Shown: piece after piece, positions 61,811 through 64,000 of the stretch
Layout: each line of letters opens with the position of its first letter
Position numbering within the stretch: the stretch's first letter is position 1
Assembly (NCBI GenBank): GCA_037576195.1
Contig: JAQZDE010000075.1
Coordinates: 1-64,000 of the forward strand
Direction: 5' to 3'
Source of the DNA: Phytoseiulus persimilis
Lineage: Eukaryota > Arthropoda > Arachnida > Mesostigmata > Phytoseiidae
Length of the DNA: 64,000 nucleotides
Program-made: the position numbers and the translations under genes
Notes under the pieces: generated by a model
Told to the model about the DNA's origin: nothing
What the model saw: the letters and a program-made list of their open reading frames with translations, nothing else
Databases searched by the model: none

Positions 61811-63030
61811 GTGAGGAATGCTAGAGACTTCTAGGAAACAGGCTAGTTGTGGGAGCTACATAAGAAAGTTCTTGTGGCCTATTCACCGGAAGAAGAGATC
61901 GATAGCCACAGTACAACACTGTCTCAATCTTTCGGATAACTGAAGAGCTCCTCATCTAAATCTGCACAAAAATATTGTACGCTCAAATAGCCTGCGCCGA
62001 ATCGTCCGCGCCAAAATGTCTTAGGCCGCCCGAAAACGGCGTCGTTGGTGAACCAGGGTGAGGCGATTCTTACCATGTCAGGCGGGAATCGACCGTTCCG
62101 AATCCGGGTCGTCCCTGACTCGGGACCATCTGACTCATAGGGTTGACAAACATATGCTGGAGCTCAACATGCTCGAATGGGAAAACGGACAACGAACGCG
62201 AATTTCTGACAAGAAAAGTATTCTGAGTTGGGTTCAACCGGAGTCAGAGCCCGTTTGGGAAGAGGAGCGATAAATATGAAAAGGCAAGACCCGGGCAATC
62301 CCTCTGAACCCTAATATCCCGAGTTCCTTGCTCCTAGGGAAGTACGCACATCCAGCACCTCTAATAGACCACATTAGGAGGACAGCTCCGTATGCGGCCT
62401 TGGAATCGGCGACCGAAGATTTTTTGTTTCGATTCCCGTGGATCTGCGGGGACCTCTTTTGGCAGCTGCCTTCTATGCCCGCATCCGGATTTAGAGCAGA
62501 CGATTCTAACGATGACGTCAGAGGAGCGATCAGCTGTTGTGTTTGGTGTTGATGATTCGTCGCTCGCTCGCTCGGTTGTCTGTTGCTGTTGGGCTGTTTT
62601 CTGCTGCTGCTACTTCTACTTTCGAGGAGAACGCAAGCCGTCCGCAGGAATCCGCTTCCGAGTCCTCGGGAGAACTCTGGAGACGCATCTGATTCCGAAA
62701 AACGGTGTGATCTTGGTTGGAGAGCGGCCTGGAATCGACTACAGTAACGAGACGCGAGCTCGGCATCGACTCGGCTGCCTGCTGCTAAATGGTCGCCCAA
62801 GTTTCTAGCTTGCGGTTGTTGTCGCAGTAGTTACGTCCTTTTTGTGGTCGTGCTGACTGGCTGGACGACTTCGGGATACGACGGCCTTACAGTTATCAGA
62901 GCCGTTCTCGCAGCAGCCGCAGCTACCGACTCCTCCAAGGCTTCGAGCCGTTGACGTCGTCGGATCACAGCAGCAGCAGCAGTTCAGCGTGGAATCTCTT
63001 GCAGTGTTCAGTCGGGGGCTGTAAGGAGAC
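61811..63030. other. upstream region of WDR26
   Basis: About 1.2 kb with no recognised exon. CAG/CTG-rich patches occur at 62580-62615 and 62960-62985 (GCAGCAGCAGCAGC). It probably contains the WDR26 promoter and 5' UTR. Confidence 0.35.
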
Positions 63031-63311
63031 GTGAGGGTGGCGTCCCGAGGCCCCGACCAATCGCCCGTAGCCAAGCGGGCTAGGACAGCGTCATCCGAAA
63101 CCTCGTTGCGAGAAGAAACTTTCCCTCAACCGAAATCCCCGATGCTGAACCAGAACGGTGCTACTCAGGCCTCGAACGGTCATGAAGCTCAACCAGGGCC
63201 GTCATCGAACGGCAACGTCAACGGGAACGCTCTCACGCCGTTTGGGGAACAGCCTTTCGAACTGGACATCATCAAAATCATCGGACAACATTTGCGTCAT
63301 CTGGGCCTACA
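63031..63311 (+). CDS. WDR26: WDR26, N-terminal exon (gene runs past the window end)
   Basis: The exon ends at CA then GTGAGT (63311/63312), and its last residues FELDIIKIIGQHLRHLGLQ match the start of the WDR26 LisH motif (IGQHL-x-x-LGL). The preceding part is Ser/Pro/Asn/Gly-rich with a short basic KRAR, like the disordered N-terminus of WDR26. A stop lies in frame just before 63031. The first in-frame ATG is at 63142, so either translation starts there or an upstream exon joins. WDR26 is a WD40 scaffold of the CTLH/GID-type ubiquitin ligase. The rest of LisH, CTLH and the propeller must lie beyond 64000. I found no further exon at 63312-64000. Confidence 0.75.
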
Positions 63312-64000
63312 GTGAGTTTGTTGCTGCTACTTTCAGAGGAGCGCAGCGCTTCCTACAGTGACCTTCTTTAATCTGATGACTCCGAGGAGCCGCGCTTGTT
63401 AATTACACTGTTCTCGAGGATAGCCAGAGCGTCTTCGAGAGATTCATTCGGTCGATTTCGCTACCCGGGTATGGGGAGACGAAGAACGCGAGACTGTGAT
63501 GGGCAGATGGATGCTTGACTTTGAGCCGGACACCGCGTATTTGCCTCCCCTGTGGCCTCCCCGCTTCATCATAACGCATCGACGGATATATCTAAATCAC
63601 GGCAGAACTCAGTTAGCAACAGTCCACTATGCAATATCTCGTACTCTGTGGGAAGTTGGCTGCTGGAGAGACAACGGAATCCACTCGTCTTCAGCTTTTC
63701 CACTGCGCCATCGGACCTCGACTGCTGGAAATTCGGAGCGAGCTCCATCGATGCCATGATTGGGGCCGAGTCAAGGAAACAGGAAGGCTGGAGGTCCCTG
63801 AGATGACGAGAATATTTTTCCATTTTTTTTCTCAAGCGAATATTCACATTCGTACGTGCATTTCCTCATGCATCGTCAAATGGGGCCAGGTATGTTAGTC
63901 GGATTCTCTCGCATCACGAATCATCGATACTTGGAGAGATTTTCCCCTATTGCTGGCCGTCGAAAGCAAAATCGAGCTTGAAGTGGCGGATAGACTCCCG
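63312..64000 (+). other. probable first intron of WDR26
   Basis: No exon continuing the LisH/CTLH region is visible, and frames here on both strands match nothing known. The segment is best read as intron. Confidence 0.5.

Noticed and set aside
1..64000. CRISPR arrays, bacterial operons, phage or plasmid genes
   Set aside because: No regularly spaced repeats with unique spacers and no bacterial gene organisation; every recognised gene is a spliced or single-exon animal gene.

Overview
This window is animal nuclear DNA from a compact, intron-rich genome. Most genes have several short exons, GT-AG or GC-AG introns mostly of 60 to 600 bp, and AATAAA signals close behind their stops. The gene set (dyskerin, nicalin, a BIG-type Arf exchange factor, RFC1, MNT, WDR26, TMEM179) is conserved across animals and contains nothing bacterial. 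Compact introns, moderate GC and short intergenic spacing suggest an arthropod. A predatory mite is my best guess, but only a guess. I found no rRNA, tRNA, CRISPR array or intact transposon.

Layout, left to right. 1-2980: no gene, with two blocks of a degenerate CGGGC-rich repeat. 3004-5099 (-): dyskerin in three exons. 5825-7452 (+): an mTERF-like mitochondrial protein, divergent from dyskerin and missing its 5' exon(s). 7885-9459 (-): an intronless, divergent TAF5-like WD40 protein. 10191: a TATA promoter that probably serves the five-exon TMEM179 gene at 12451-13641 (+). 15521-17985 (-): nicalin, seven exons. 18645-25369 (+): a BIG/Sec71 Sec7-domain Arf-GEF, eleven exons, head to head with nicalin. 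26660-27375 (-): a FUN14-domain protein, tail to tail with the Arf-GEF. 30292-33695 (+): RFC1, six exons. 38668-45921 (-): MNT, eleven exons, with an intact Sin3-interaction helix and bHLH-zipper. 45922-63030: about 17 kb of gene-poor sequence rich in tri- and tetranucleotide repeats. 63031-63311 (+): first visible exon of WDR26, which continues past the window edge.

The genes are mostly housekeeping and do not form one pathway. They cover snoRNP/telomerase RNA pseudouridylation (dyskerin), mitochondrial gene expression (mTERF), transcription (TAF5-like, MNT), ER membrane protein biogenesis (nicalin), trans-Golgi Arf activation (BIG), the mitochondrial outer membrane (FUN14), DNA replication (RFC1) and a CTLH-type ubiquitin ligase (WDR26).

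Exon boundaries were read by eye, matching protein-family reading to splice sites and codon phase. Where every junction keeps frame I treat the model as firm. I found no new biological system. The most unusual signals are a high share of GC-AG introns, the intronless TAF5-like gene, an in-frame stop-free intron in the FUN14 gene, and the unexplained repeat blocks at the left end.
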